Assembly (NCBI GenBank): GCA_002423435.1
Contig: DIWE01000024.1
Location: 92,433-156,432 of the forward strand
Direction of reading: 5' to 3'
DNA: 64,000 nucleotides
Origin: Clostridiales bacterium UBA6114
GTDB lineage: Bacteria > Bacillota > Clostridia > Oscillospirales > Butyricicoccaceae
Shown: positions 1 to 7,581 of the stretch, piece after piece
Layout of the letters: each line of letters begins with the position of its first letter
How positions within the stretch are numbered: the stretch's first letter is position 1
Notes under the pieces: generated by a model
What the model was told of the DNA's origin: nothing
The model's database searches: none
Seen by the model: only the letters and a program-made list of their open reading frames with translations
Made by a program: the position numbers and the translations under genes

Positions 1-135
1 GCCAACCATATACTCATTTAATGCCAGATAATCCCCTACGGCATAAGGACGATCGTTTTTCCGCACTTCAAATGGCTTTGCCCCGGACACCAGATCCTCA
101 AAAAACTCCGGCCAGACTTTTAATTCATGAATCAT
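1..135 (-). CDS. DUF3850/ASCH-domain protein (partial, runs off left edge)
   Basis: This is the first 45 codons of a gene that leaves the window at base 1. The start ATG at 135 overlaps the stop of the upstream gene as ATGA. The protein begins MIHELKVWPEFFEDLVSGAK and continues with a PFEVRKNDRPYAVGDYLALNEY-like stretch. This is the pattern of DUF3850 proteins, small ASCH-fold proteins thought to bind RNA that are common in phages and mobile elements. It is the last visible gene of the leftward phage operon. The role is inferred from family resemblance only. Confidence 0.75.
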   Translation of the reverse strand, partial: MIHELKVWPEFFEDLVSGAKPFEVRKNDRPYAVGDYLALNEYMVG

Positions 136-365
136 AGCTCCGCCTCACCTTCTGTTTCCGGTACCCGCACCGCGATAAACACCATCCCCCGCGTTTTCCC
201 GCTCGATTTCCGGTAAAGCGCGGAGCGGACCGTATCGCGCGAAACCCCGCATCTTTCGGAAAGGTGCTTCGGGGAGTCCTCGACGACGAGGGGCAGCTCG
301 TATTCATCCGCCGTGACCGCCATGTAAAGCACGTCTTTAGTCCTCATTTCCCATCCCGCTTTCAA
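132..365 (-). CDS. Small phage protein with possible helix-turn-helix
   Basis: A 77-residue protein whose start could also be the internal Met at residue 7 (MRTKDVLYMAVT). The middle segment SPKHLSERCGVSRDTVRSAL resembles a short helix-turn-helix of the kind used to space transcription of phage genes, but no family is recognised. It overlaps both neighbours (ATGA with the ASCH protein downstream, 29 bp with the gene upstream), typical of tightly packed phage operons. Reality as a gene is supported by this coupling; function is unknown. Confidence 0.6.
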   Translation of the reverse strand: MKAGWEMRTKDVLYMAVTADEYELPLVVEDSPKHLSERCGVSRDTVRSALYRKSSGKTRGMVFIAVRVPETEGEAEL

Positions 366-768
366 GCATCAGCTGGTTCTTTCGATACGCCTCGTAAAGC
401 GTCTGATCGTTGTCCTTAAGAAGCCCCGCAAAGAAAATTTCATCCATTTCGGCCTGTTCCGAGTCGAGATAAGCCATTTGCGCCTCGATCAGATCTTTTA
501 GGATTCTCCACGCGACCCGCTCAGCCTGTTCCTTTGTCGGCCGAAGGTTTTGCTTTTCCATAACCTTATAAACGGCGCCCGCCTTGGCGGCCAGCTTAAT
601 GCCGCGCAGCCCGTCCGGCGTGTCTATCTGGAAGCATATCGCCGTGATCTTCCCGCCGGCGTCGTAATCAAACATGATTTTCCTGGCGCCGTGCTCGGCC
701 AGTTTTTCATGAATCTCCGACACGGTTTTATTAACGTTGATCTTCGTCGTATAATTCAAAATCGGCAT
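337..768 (-). CDS. Conserved phage hypothetical protein
   Basis: A 143-residue protein starting MPILNYTTKINVNKTVSEIH, with GGAGG seven bases upstream of the ATG. The N-terminal 60 residues read like a small beta-alpha domain (GARKIMFDYDAGGKITAICFQI) and the C-terminal half is helical. Proteins starting with MPILNYTTKI are familiar from Firmicute prophages and conjugative elements, where they lie in replication-region operons, but no function is assigned. It sits between the DUF3102 region and the ASCH gene. Confidence 0.75.
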   Translation of the reverse strand: MPILNYTTKINVNKTVSEIHEKLAEHGARKIMFDYDAGGKITAICFQIDTPDGLRGIKLAAKAGAVYKVMEKQNLRPTKEQAERVAWRILKDLIEAQMAYLDSEQAEMDEIFFAGLLKDNDQTLYEAYRKNQLMLESGMGNED

Positions 769-780
769 TTCTAACCTCCT

Positions 781-1041
781 TCAGGCCCTCAGCCCGACCG
801 CGATCAAAACCATAAATGCATAGCAAGCGGAAATGATCGTCCATTTGACGCGCGCCGGCAATGCCTTCGCAGCCTTGGTCTTCTCAGGCCCGGCCCATGC
901 CGGACCTGTTTTTATTGCGTAATCCTTTAAGGTCTTGTTTTCCGGGCCCAGCTCGGTTTTGATATTGTCCAAAAGTTTAATAACCGCAAAATATTCGTTC
1001 GCGACCCTGTTCGCCTCCCGCACGATGTCCAACTCAGGCAT
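781..1041 (-). CDS. Small phage protein with C-terminal membrane segment
   Basis: An 86-residue protein. I chose the ATG at 1041 (MPELDIVREANRVANEYF) because GGAGGG lies eight bases upstream; an in-frame GTG at 1050 would overlap that site. It has a helical N-terminal half and a single hydrophobic segment at the very end (WTIISACYAFMVLIAVGL), suggesting a tail-anchored protein. It overlaps the end of the DUF3102 gene by 8 bp, so translation is probably coupled. No family recognised. Confidence 0.55.
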   Translation of the reverse strand: MPELDIVREANRVANEYFAVIKLLDNIKTELGPENKTLKDYAIKTGPAWAGPEKTKAAKALPARVKWTIISACYAFMVLIAVGLRA

Positions 1042-2065
1042 TTCCCGCACCCTCCTGCCCCAGGCTGTTGCGCATGGTTTCGAGCACGGCGCCCATTGCC
1101 TTGCGCAGCCCCGCGGCCCGCTCCGACGGCAATTTCAATGTGATTGCGGTCATGCGGTTCCATTCGTCCTGGAACATTTCAAAATGGACCTTAAACGCGG
1201 CGGTATCCGGATCGGCCGTCTTCAGCTGCGCCCGGAGGGCCTCCGCCTCTCTTTTGAGCTGCTCTGTTTCTTCACTCGAGGCGCCGGCGGCGTTTTTCAG
1301 TTTTTCTTCCATGGCCTTGAGCTCCGCTTCGAGCTTGTCCCGTTTTTTCTCGATCCCCTCAAGCTTTGCTTTTAGTCCGGCTTCCTTTTTCTCATAGGCT
1401 GACTTCGCGTCCTTTACCGCCTGATCCGCCGCGGCCTTGGCGGCCGCCTCGACTACGGCCGGGTCCGGCTCCTGCACCGCGACCTCGATCGGACGGGATT
1501 GGAGTTCCTTCAGTTCAGCTCTCAGTGATTGAATTTCATTATCGGCATCCTCGACCTCGCGCAATGTATTGTCATAACGCGTCGTGATATCCGAAATCTT
1601 CTTTTCCATCTCATGGTTCGATTCCTCAAGCTGTTCCTGCGCCTGCCGCGCCTCGTTAAGTTCTTTGAGCGCCTGTTGAAGCTCCCGGGTGCTCATGTCC
1701 TCGACATTGTTCGCTTCGGCGAAGCTTTCCCGCTCGTCGGCCGGTAGCGCGAGGAGGCTCAAAGCCTTGGTATAGCTCAGATTCCCAAGCGTTTGGGAAT
1801 CTGCCTCCGGCCCAAAAAGGCCCAGCTGGGCCGCCCCGTATTCATCGAATATCCGCATAAAGTTGTTGGCCGTCGACTGCGAATAATCGACCTCGGTCCG
1901 GAGCCACTCCCCCCAGGACCCGTAAGGCACAAGCTCCTTTGCCTCCCGCAGACGCCGGCCGATCTCGATCGCATAACCCAGTACCATGCGCTGCGCCTGC
2001 CGGTGCAGTGTGCGAATCTCCAGCGCGACAAGATCCGCCGTCCTCGTTGCTGATATCTCGTTCAT
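1034..2065 (-). CDS. DUF3102 domain phage protein
   Basis: A 343-residue protein. Residues 1-130 (LEIRTLHRQAQRMVLGYAIE ... GEWLRTEVDYSQSTANNFMR) match the DUF3102 pattern found in phage and ICE genes near replication functions. Residues 135-280 are a long charged coiled coil rich in Glu, Lys and Ala, and the last 60 residues form a separate small domain. The ATG overlaps the stop of the PcfJ-like gene (2062-2065) with AAGGAGG upstream. The molecular role of DUF3102 is not established; a DNA-associated role is only an inference. Confidence 0.8.
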   Translation of the reverse strand: MNEISATRTADLVALEIRTLHRQAQRMVLGYAIEIGRRLREAKELVPYGSWGEWLRTEVDYSQSTANNFMRIFDEYGAAQLGLFGPEADSQTLGNLSYTKALSLLALPADERESFAEANNVEDMSTRELQQALKELNEARQAQEQLEESNHEMEKKISDITTRYDNTLREVEDADNEIQSLRAELKELQSRPIEVAVQEPDPAVVEAAAKAAADQAVKDAKSAYEKKEAGLKAKLEGIEKKRDKLEAELKAMEEKLKNAAGASSEETEQLKREAEALRAQLKTADPDTAAFKVHFEMFQDEWNRMTAITLKLPSERAAGLRKAMGAVLETMRNSLGQEGAGNA

Positions 2066-3783
2066 GCCGTTTGCGCCTCCTTTTTCACCTTAACGACCGG
2101 GTTTCCGTCCCTGTCTCTCTTGCTGCCGTCGTGCACCCAGCCAAGCCATTGGTCAAGAAATTCCTTAAATGCGGTCTTGGGCGACGGAGCGCCATCCCTT
2201 TCGTTTTTCTTTCCGTGAATCTGCCGGATTTCAATTTTTTTGCAGTTGTCTTCCGTGGTCAGCTCGATCGTGACAAACGGCGAGTCCGGAAAGTCAGCAT
2301 ACCGCAGGAAAAGGATCGTTACCGCGCCCTTGACATGCCGTTCAGCGTACCCTCCGACGCAGTGCTCCAGCACCTTCCCCTCCCGGACAATCTCGTTGAC
2401 GCCCTCCGGTATCACAATTCGAATGCCGTCCATTTCGTACTCAAACTGACGTTTCAGCGCATCGTACCTTGTTTTATATCGTTTTACCGCCCGCGCATCC
2501 TCCTTGACCTTAACGGCCGCCGTCGCCTCGTCGTGCCTCTTCCGCAGGTCCTTCGGCATCCGGACATCATCGCGCCGAAGATCATACCTAAGTTTCACCG
2601 CGGCGTCGAGGTAATCGTCCCAGGTCTGCAAAACCGTCGATATCGGGACATACCCGTGAGAACACCCGGCGCCGAACGAATTTATGTAGTTTTCGGCGCG
2701 TTTGAACGTAACACCCGCGTTTATGACGCAAGAGCTAAGCTTTTCAAACTGCAGTTTTTTCCCTTCGATCCGTTTCTTTGTCTCCGCGAACTCTTTCAGC
2801 GATTGGACCAGCCCCCGCTTTTTCATGCGCCGGAAATCAAGAAGTGGGTCCAGGCTCATATCGGCCTCCCTGAAAAAGCTGTAATCATTTTTAGAGAGCC
2901 TGAAAAAGTCCGCCGGGTTCTGAGCGTTCCAGTCGAGGGCTCTTTTGTTTTCTTTCCCTTCGATGACTATATCGCGCAGTACCTGCATATGCCCAAGCTT
3001 CGCCAAAAACTCCATCTGCGGCCGGCGCGTGTATTCGGCGAGGTATTCGACCAGATATGCCGCCATGATGCCTCCCGGTTCATCAAAATACTGCCCTCCG
3101 ATATAAGCGCCGTACTGATCGTTAAACCATTCGTTATACTGGCAGTACTGCATCTTGGTTTTCAGGAGATTTACTAGCCCGACGACTGCGTAGGATGTTT
3201 CTCGCTCATACATCCCCATGATTTTCTGGAACGGCTCGCGAACAGAATCCCGCCATTCCCAGCCTCCTCTACTGTAACGGTCTCCGAAATCGTTATAGGT
3301 CTGCCTGACCCACATCCCGCGTACACCGGGCGCGAAGTAATACCGTTTATACGGCTCAAAATTGATCGTCCCGCCGAGATCCTCGTCGTCAAAGTCTCTC
3401 TTGAGCCATCCTGCTTGAATCATAACTCCGCCGTTATACGCGGAAATCTGTACGCCGCGTATATGCGAATTGAGGCTGTTGAAATTTCTGAATTTCCCCA
3501 TTGCTTGAAGCGTCGCAGACTGCCCGCAGCGCGGGCATGTACAGGGTTTCCCGTGTGTAACCTTAAAGAAATCGGGCGAAATCTCCTTTTCCGCCCAAAA
3601 CCCCTCCATGCACGACGTGCAGACGCACCGTCTGACGCCCTTTCCTTCCGTCCGAAAGAAAACAAAATGCTCGAAATACATCCTCGCGTCATCTTCCTCT
3701 GCGGTTGTTAGGCAGCTCGGGAAATGCGCTAAAACATCAAGCTTTGTGATATCCGATTGAATCGTACACGGAATTCCTTTCAT
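2062..3783 (-). CDS. PcfJ-like protein
   Basis: A 573-residue protein with a C-terminal PcfJ-like domain, recognisable by the segment HCVGGYAERHVKG followed by ILFLRYADFPDSPFVTIEL. An N-terminal zinc-binding region has two Cys pairs (CVCTSCMEGF and CTCPRCGQSA, near residues 53-83). PcfJ is encoded on the conjugative plasmid pCF10, and homologues are frequent in phages and integrative elements; the biochemical role is unknown. The start has GGAGGGG 7-8 bases upstream. The gene is followed by DUF3102 (ATGA overlap) and preceded by the PcfK/AcrIIA9-like gene, the usual PcfK-PcfJ order. Confidence 0.85.
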   Translation of the reverse strand: MKGIPCTIQSDITKLDVLAHFPSCLTTAEEDDARMYFEHFVFFRTEGKGVRRCVCTSCMEGFWAEKEISPDFFKVTHGKPCTCPRCGQSATLQAMGKFRNFNSLNSHIRGVQISAYNGGVMIQAGWLKRDFDDEDLGGTINFEPYKRYYFAPGVRGMWVRQTYNDFGDRYSRGGWEWRDSVREPFQKIMGMYERETSYAVVGLVNLLKTKMQYCQYNEWFNDQYGAYIGGQYFDEPGGIMAAYLVEYLAEYTRRPQMEFLAKLGHMQVLRDIVIEGKENKRALDWNAQNPADFFRLSKNDYSFFREADMSLDPLLDFRRMKKRGLVQSLKEFAETKKRIEGKKLQFEKLSSCVINAGVTFKRAENYINSFGAGCSHGYVPISTVLQTWDDYLDAAVKLRYDLRRDDVRMPKDLRKRHDEATAAVKVKEDARAVKRYKTRYDALKRQFEYEMDGIRIVIPEGVNEIVREGKVLEHCVGGYAERHVKGAVTILFLRYADFPDSPFVTIELTTEDNCKKIEIRQIHGKKNERDGAPSPKTAFKEFLDQWLGWVHDGSKRDRDGNPVVKVKKEAQTA

Positions 3784-3798
3784 TTTCCGCTCCCCTCC

Positions 3799-4158
3799 TC
3801 ACAGAAAATCCGCCAGATTCAGGACGATCCCCGAAGGCTTTTCGTCCTCAGCGCCTCCATCCGACGGGCAAAGGTCGATCGTCATATGAAACCGGATATC
3901 CGCGCCCGGGAAGTAAAACTGGACGGCGCGGCGGTAAGCCTCGAGGTCCGATATGCTGCCGCCGACTCCCGCCGTGACCGCCGCGCAGCAATCGGAAAGC
4001 GTTTTGTCCGACTGCGCGATTGCCTGGGCGAATTCATCATCCTGCCGCGCGAATTCCTTCAGCGCCTCGGCCACCGCGTTTTTGACCGCCGCGGCATGCT
4101 GTGATCCCTTGAACGTTTTCAGTTCGTCTTCTATTTTTTTTAATGCTAATTCCTTCAT
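3799..4158 (-). CDS. PcfK-like / AcrIIA9-family protein
   Basis: A 119-residue protein. The core ARQDDEFAQAIAQSDKTLSD, then GSISDLEAYRRAVQFYFPGA and DIRFHMTIDL, matches from memory the PcfK-like family, part of which is annotated as the Cas9 inhibitor AcrIIA9 family. A conserved tail GIVLNLADFL ends the protein. The position directly before the PcfJ-like gene fits the PcfK-PcfJ pairing. AAAGGAGAC precedes the ATG. Anti-Cas9 activity is known only for some members, so inhibition of a host type II-A CRISPR system here is an inference; a plasmid- or phage-maintenance role is equally possible. Confidence 0.65.
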   Translation of the reverse strand: MKELALKKIEDELKTFKGSQHAAAVKNAVAEALKEFARQDDEFAQAIAQSDKTLSDCCAAVTAGVGGSISDLEAYRRAVQFYFPGADIRFHMTIDLCPSDGGAEDEKPSGIVLNLADFL

Positions 4159-4538
4159 TTTGTCTCCTTTCCCTGCATTTTCCGTTTCTCCGCCATAACG
4201 AACTCATAGATCGCCCGCTCGGCAAACCCCTTTTCCGCAAAAACGATCCGGCGCTTTTGAAAATCCTTTTTGACCCGCCGCTGCAGCTGGTCCGGGTTCA
4301 GGCCCTGCCGATATAACGAGACGTACTCGGCTCTCAGTTTTTCGATCTCCTGACCGTTCCGCTTTCGGAAAACGGCAAAAGCGGCGGGCGCAACATGCCA
4401 GCGCCTCCTTACTTTTGCGCCTTTAATGATCCCGGCCCGAAGCGCGGCCGAAACCTGCCGCGTTGAAACCCCTAATAAATCGGACGCTTGCTTCAGGGTA
4501 AGCGCTTTGTCTTCGCCTTTCGGATCAGCTGCATTCAT
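4155..4538 (-). CDS. Helix-turn-helix (excisionase/MerR-like) protein
   Basis: A 127-residue protein when started at the ATG at 4538 (MNAADPKGEDKALTLKQASD), which has GGGAGGG six to ten bases upstream. The frame is open further, to 4628, but that would overlap the zinc-ribbon gene by over 100 bp. Residues 12-55 (LTLKQASDLLGVSTRQVSAA ... RRRWHVAPAAF) form a typical HTH_17/excisionase-like DNA-binding helix-turn-helix. The rest is a charged helical domain ending in an Arg/Lys-rich tail. The stop overlaps the next gene (ATGA at 4155-4158). It may regulate or assist element excision, but no partner is shown. Confidence 0.65.
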   Translation of the reverse strand: MNAADPKGEDKALTLKQASDLLGVSTRQVSAALRAGIIKGAKVRRRWHVAPAAFAVFRKRNGQEIEKLRAEYVSLYRQGLNPDQLQRRVKKDFQKRRIVFAEKGFAERAIYEFVMAEKRKMQGKETK

Positions 4539-4716
4539 CTTGGCCCTCCCGGAACTCTTCCCGATCCCGGCCAGCCGCGCCCCGATCCTCCGGCCTTTCG
4601 CATTCGCAGACATGGCGCCGCTTCCCACACCTCATGCATACACCCTTTTTCGGCGTGGAAACCGGAACAAACCCTGCCTCAAGGCGGCACCCGTCGCAAA
4701 GTGTGTATATCTTCAC
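4525..4716 (-). CDS. Small zinc-ribbon protein
   Basis: A 63-residue protein, MKIYTLCDGCRLEAGF followed by GVCMRCGKRRHVCECERPED. The Cys pairs at the start and middle would form a rubredoxin-like zinc ribbon. The ATG overlaps the end of the upstream zinc-ribbon gene (4713-4716, ATGA), and its end overlaps the start of the HTH gene by 14 bp. Small Cys-rich proteins of this kind are frequent in Clostridia phages with no known role. Confidence 0.65.
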   Translation of the reverse strand: MKIYTLCDGCRLEAGFVPVSTPKKGVCMRCGKRRHVCECERPEDRGAAGRDREEFREGQDECS

Positions 4717-4952
4717 GCCCGCCTCGCCTCTTTTCCGAAGCCGTTGCGGACGACGTAATACCTTTCAGTGATCCGGTCGATCCGCATTTCCCGCCATGTC
4801 GTCCGCCCGCAGAACGGGCACTGGCATTCGATGTTTACGATTCTCGCGCCGTTATCGATGGCCCGGCGTGCTTTCTTTCGCGCGAAAACGCCCGGCTCAA
4901 AATGCGCATAACAATGGCAGCACTCAACTTTTTCAATCTGGATATATGCCAT
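4713..4952 (-). CDS. Small zinc-binding phage protein
   Basis: A 79-residue protein starting MAYIQIEKVECCHCYAHFEP, with a CxxC pair near residue 11 and a second pair in ECQCPFCGRTTW near residue 43. This implies a treble-clef or zinc-ribbon fold. GGAGGGCC precedes the ATG by the normal distance. The C-terminus is basic. Function unknown; nucleic-acid binding is plausible. Confidence 0.65.
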   Translation of the reverse strand: MAYIQIEKVECCHCYAHFEPGVFARKKARRAIDNGARIVNIECQCPFCGRTTWREMRIDRITERYYVVRNGFGKEARRA

Positions 4953-5027
4953 ATGGCCCTCCTTGTCTTTTGTGGTGGATCTGATATAATATCCTTGGCT
5001 ATATTTTGCTGCCGCCTTCTGACTGTC

Positions 5028-5258
5028 CTACCAGTCGAGGCGGCTTTTCCTTCTTTTCCGCGGCATTCTGTCGTATTTGTCGCAGTCCTCCGCCGGGCAT
5101 CCCCGCAGCCGCCCGGTCATTAACAGGTACCCGCAACAGGTGTCGTTTTTGTTTTGAGCGATCATCATGCGGTATTTGCACCCCTTGCATTTCAGCGGCG
5201 CCGGCTTTGTGATCATCAGGTTTTTGATCGTCAGAATCGCGGTGTCCCGTATGCCCAT
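5028..5258 (-). CDS. Cys-rich small phage protein
   Basis: A 76-residue protein with LKCKGCKYRMMI, DTCCGYLLMTGRLRGCPAED and CDKYDRMPRK. The pattern CxxC...CCxYLLxTGRxRGCP recurs in small proteins of Firmicute prophages and conjugative elements. The N-terminal part of the next gene upstream carries a related pattern (CIGCAHRRPI ... CNYALDTGHCRLVP). A competing frame over the same bases lacks any such motif and is rejected. Role unknown, zinc binding likely. Confidence 0.6.
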   Translation of the reverse strand: MGIRDTAILTIKNLMITKPAPLKCKGCKYRMMIAQNKNDTCCGYLLMTGRLRGCPAEDCDKYDRMPRKRRKSRLDW

Positions 5259-5261
5259 GGG

Positions 5262-6047
5262 TCAACACCCTTCGCGCGCCTTATTGGCCGCCACGTGCGC
5301 GGCAAGCTCCACGGCCCGCCGGCATGTCTCGTCGGAGAGTCTTATGTAAGCGTCCAGGGCGTCGATCTGCGTCTCGGCCTCATGCAGGAGCGCCCGCCAT
5401 AAAAACTGCGGCTGAACGCCCGCGTCATGCAAGAGCCTGACGGAGATGTCGAACGCCTCGAAGATCAAAGGATCGTATTCGTTCGGGGTCGCCGTTCCCG
5501 TAATCATTTTGTTGACATCAACAAAATGATCGCTTTTGGTCCGGTACGCAGCTGCCGCGGCGGCCGCCGGGTCCTCGACGGCAAGGCCGGTTTCCGGCTT
5601 TAAGTCTTTAATAACCCCGTCCCGCCGGAGCTTATCTTTTACCTTTTCTCTGAGCCCTTCCGAAAGTGCGTTGTCCGCAGGCGCCTTGACCCCCATTTCC
5701 CTGTTCTCCTTTGCTTTTTTGGTTTTTGGATGCATTGTCGGGAGGCCTTCCCTCCGGCGCCAGCGGGAATAGGTTCCCCTTGCGATTCCCAACGCCGCCG
5801 CGCTCTCATAATCGCTTTTGCCTTCCTTATGGAGCCGTCTGGCTTCAACCTCGTCAAAATCAGCCTTGTTCATATCTGCCTCCGTTTCCGTTGTTTTGTA
5901 CGGGCATCTTTCCACCGGCACAAGCCGGCAGTGCCCGGTGTCAAGCGCGTAATTACAAACTGTTACCCCGCCGAATGAGGAAATCGGCCGCCTATGGGCA
6001 CAGCCGATACAGTATTTCACCTCCCCTGTTTTCTCTTTTTCGCCCAT
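5262..6047 (-). CDS. Phage protein: Cys-rich N-terminus plus helix-turn-helix
   Basis: A 261-residue protein. Residues 1-52 are a Cys-rich module (CIGCAHRRPISSF, CNYALDTGHCRLV, CPYK). Residues 59-105 carry a helix-turn-helix-like stretch (ARRLHKEGKSDYESAAALGI then ARGTYSRWRRREG) resembling resolvase or terminase-small-subunit HTHs. The C-terminal 80 residues are a helical domain ending near HVAANKAREGC. A second ATG at 5873 (MNKADFDEVEARRL) has GGAGG six bases upstream, so a 203-residue HTH form may also be made. The main ATG has GAGGT upstream. Confidence 0.65.
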   Translation of the reverse strand: MGEKEKTGEVKYCIGCAHRRPISSFGGVTVCNYALDTGHCRLVPVERCPYKTTETEADMNKADFDEVEARRLHKEGKSDYESAAALGIARGTYSRWRRREGLPTMHPKTKKAKENREMGVKAPADNALSEGLREKVKDKLRRDGVIKDLKPETGLAVEDPAAAAAAAYRTKSDHFVDVNKMITGTATPNEYDPLIFEAFDISVRLLHDAGVQPQFLWRALLHEAETQIDALDAYIRLSDETCRRAVELAAHVAANKAREGC

Positions 6048-6064
6048 GTGGCTTTACCTCCCTA

Positions 6065-6790
6065 TCAATCGATGTAGAATACATGCCCGCCGATCCGCGC
6101 GACCTCCCGCAGCCCCGGCTTGATATTGTCCGGGCTCCCTGTACAAAAATACAAGGCCCCGAGCGTCCCTGCGTCCGTCCCCTCGTCGAAAACTGCCCGG
6201 ACGGCCGTGTATGCGTCCTCTGTGATCGGCAATGTGCCGAGCTGCCTTAACCCGTGGAACTGGCTCGGGGTGCAGACCTCCGCAACGTTTTCTCCAAACC
6301 GGCCGTCCGATAGCCTGTTAAAAATAACCTCGGCAACCGCCGCCATTCCCCCCATCCCGCCGCCCGACCTATCCTCGAAAAAACAGATCGCGGCGATAAT
6401 GTCCCGCTCCGCGTCGGTAAGCGGATACACGGGCGCCGCTTCGGCGGGCTTGTCCGCTCCCGGCATAGGCTCCTTTCGAAAGGAGCTGGCGCGTAGCGCC
6501 TGAGGATTGTTTCCGATTTCCCCCTCCCCCGCGGCCTCCCGCCCGGCGTCGATGCGCCCCCGTAGCTCCGAAAGGCCCTCCTTGATTGCGTCGAGCTCGG
6601 CCCGGGACTCCGCGACCGTCACGTCAATCTCGTGCAGCTGTACCTGCACCCAGCCGGAAAACGCAAAGAGGATTAAAAATAAAACGGAGGCGCAGATCAA
6701 TGCAGTATCAACTTTGATGTTCAGCCCCCGTTTTTCCTGTTCATGTATGTATTGCAGCGCCATATAGTCGCGCCTGTAGTTTTTACCCAT
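6065..6790 (-). CDS. Membrane-anchored SleB-like cell wall hydrolase
   Basis: A 241-residue protein. I chose the ATG at 6790 because GGAAGTG lies eight bases upstream; an in-frame GTG at 6799 falls inside that site. A single membrane segment (ALICASVLFLILFAFSGWVQ, about residues 31-50) is followed by a coiled-coil linker and, from about residue 125, a SleB-type Hydrolase_2 domain: ERDIIAAICFFEDRSG, VAEVIFNRLSDGRFG, VCTPSQFHGL. This family cleaves cortex or cell-wall peptidoglycan and needs the conserved Glu of the AxxIxxE-type motif (here CFFED). On a phage it could aid lysis or entry. It lies close to the lysogeny switch, away from a typical lysis cassette. Confidence 0.8.
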   Translation of the reverse strand: MGKNYRRDYMALQYIHEQEKRGLNIKVDTALICASVLFLILFAFSGWVQVQLHEIDVTVAESRAELDAIKEGLSELRGRIDAGREAAGEGEIGNNPQALRASSFRKEPMPGADKPAEAAPVYPLTDAERDIIAAICFFEDRSGGGMGGMAAVAEVIFNRLSDGRFGENVAEVCTPSQFHGLRQLGTLPITEDAYTAVRAVFDEGTDAGTLGALYFCTGSPDNIKPGLREVARIGGHVFYID

Positions 6791-6888
6791 CGCTGTCACT
6801 TCCTTTTATGATCTGCCTCTCCAAGGCGCCTGAGGAACCCTGCGCCTCACCGGCATCATGCGCTCGCTTAAATATCCTCTGCCGCCCC

Positions 6889-6990
6889 TCATGCCTGAAA
6901 TACCCACCGCGCCAGCGCCATCGTGATCACCAAAGCGGCGGACCCGGCCACCATAAGGCGCGTAAGCTTATGTAATATTTCCTTTTTCAT
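6889..6990 (-). CDS. 33-residue single-span membrane protein
   Basis: A very short open frame starting MKKEILHKLTRLMVAGSAAL. Its centre (about residues 12-31) is a hydrophobic helix and it ends WVFQA. GGAGGAAGC directly precedes the ATG at 6990, the best ribosome binding site in this interval. It lies between the 88-residue gene and the SleB-like gene in the same direction, so it is probably translated from the same phage transcript. Too short for homology; it could be a holin-like or regulatory peptide, without evidence. Confidence 0.5.
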   Translation of the reverse strand: MKKEILHKLTRLMVAGSAALVITMALARWVFQA

Positions 6991-7035
6991 GCTTCCTCCA
7001 GGCTTGTCCATTTTTCGGTATGGCGCTTTACGCGC

Positions 7036-7302
7036 CTAGATCACGAGATCTTTCAGTTCCTCTTCGAGTTCGTCCGCCGTTTGGCCCTTGTATGTAATTT
7101 CAATCTCGTAGGGCGGCGCCGGCGTTCCCGGTTTGCGATAATTGACCGCCCGCGTCATATCGCGAAGGACTTTTGGCAGGTCCCGAGGGTCCCCGTGGAT
7201 AATGGTCGCGTTTACGTGATACCCTCCAACGGTCATTTGCTTATACTCCGTGTCTCCCTTGCGCCAAGGAAATTTTCTTTGCAATGTCTCCTGGTCCGGC
7301 AT
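7036..7302 (-). CDS. Hypothetical phage protein
   Basis: An 88-residue protein with GGYHVNATIIHGDPRDLPKV, a likely short beta-alpha unit, and an acidic tail ADELEEELKDLVI. No family recognised. It is the second gene leftward from the lysogeny switch, after the Cro-like regulator, in the same direction as the rest of the early operon. Confidence 0.55.
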   Translation of the reverse strand: MPDQETLQRKFPWRKGDTEYKQMTVGGYHVNATIIHGDPRDLPKVLRDMTRAVNYRKPGTPAPPYEIEITYKGQTADELEEELKDLVI

Positions 7303-7360
7303 ATTATCACCCCGATCTATTACTATGTTGGAACGCTTGTACGTTATCCGGCTAAATTGA

Positions 7361-7564
7361 TCACGCGCTGTCCTTTTCCGAACTATAAAACCTCGCCCAG
7401 TCGAAGCCGAGCGCTTCGGCTATTTTTTTTGCCGTTCTAGTCGGCACCTGGTAATCGCCATTTTCGATTCGTGTGTAATACGGCCTCGAAATTCCCGCTT
7501 CTCTCGCCGCCTTTTCCTGAGTTAAATCTAGGTTTTCACGGATGTCTTTTAGCCATTTCCGCAT
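7361..7564 (-). CDS. Cro-like XRE-family regulator
   Basis: A 67-residue helix-turn-helix protein starting MRKWLKDIRENLDLTQEKAA. The ATG at 7564 has GGAGGTGAGAC upstream; the longer open frame to 7687 would run through the operator region and is rejected. Residues 13-45 (TQEKAAREAGISRPYYTRIE) are a typical XRE-type HTH. It is divergent from the CI-like gene at 7716 and is the first gene of the leftward phage operon, the position of Cro or an early activator. Its promoter lies at 7599-7627 and is threaded through the operator repeats. Confidence 0.8.
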   Translation of the reverse strand: MRKWLKDIRENLDLTQEKAAREAGISRPYYTRIENGDYQVPTRTAKKIAEALGFDWARFYSSEKDSA

Positions 7565-7581
7565 TGTCTCACCTCCGTATG

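Noticed and set aside
1939..3177. A 412-codon open frame on the plus strand
   Set aside because: It lies antisense within the PcfJ-like gene and has no recognisable motif or ribosome binding site; high-GC codon bias of the true gene keeps the opposite frame open.
4953..5027. Plus-strand TTGTCT-16-TATAAT promoter-like sequence
   Set aside because: No plus-strand gene follows; the region is simply the short gap in the leftward operon.
4999..5268. 89-residue minus-strand frame over the Cys-rich gene
   Set aside because: The alternative frame at 5028-5258 has the conserved CxxC...CCxYLLxTGR pattern; this one has only low-complexity charged residues.
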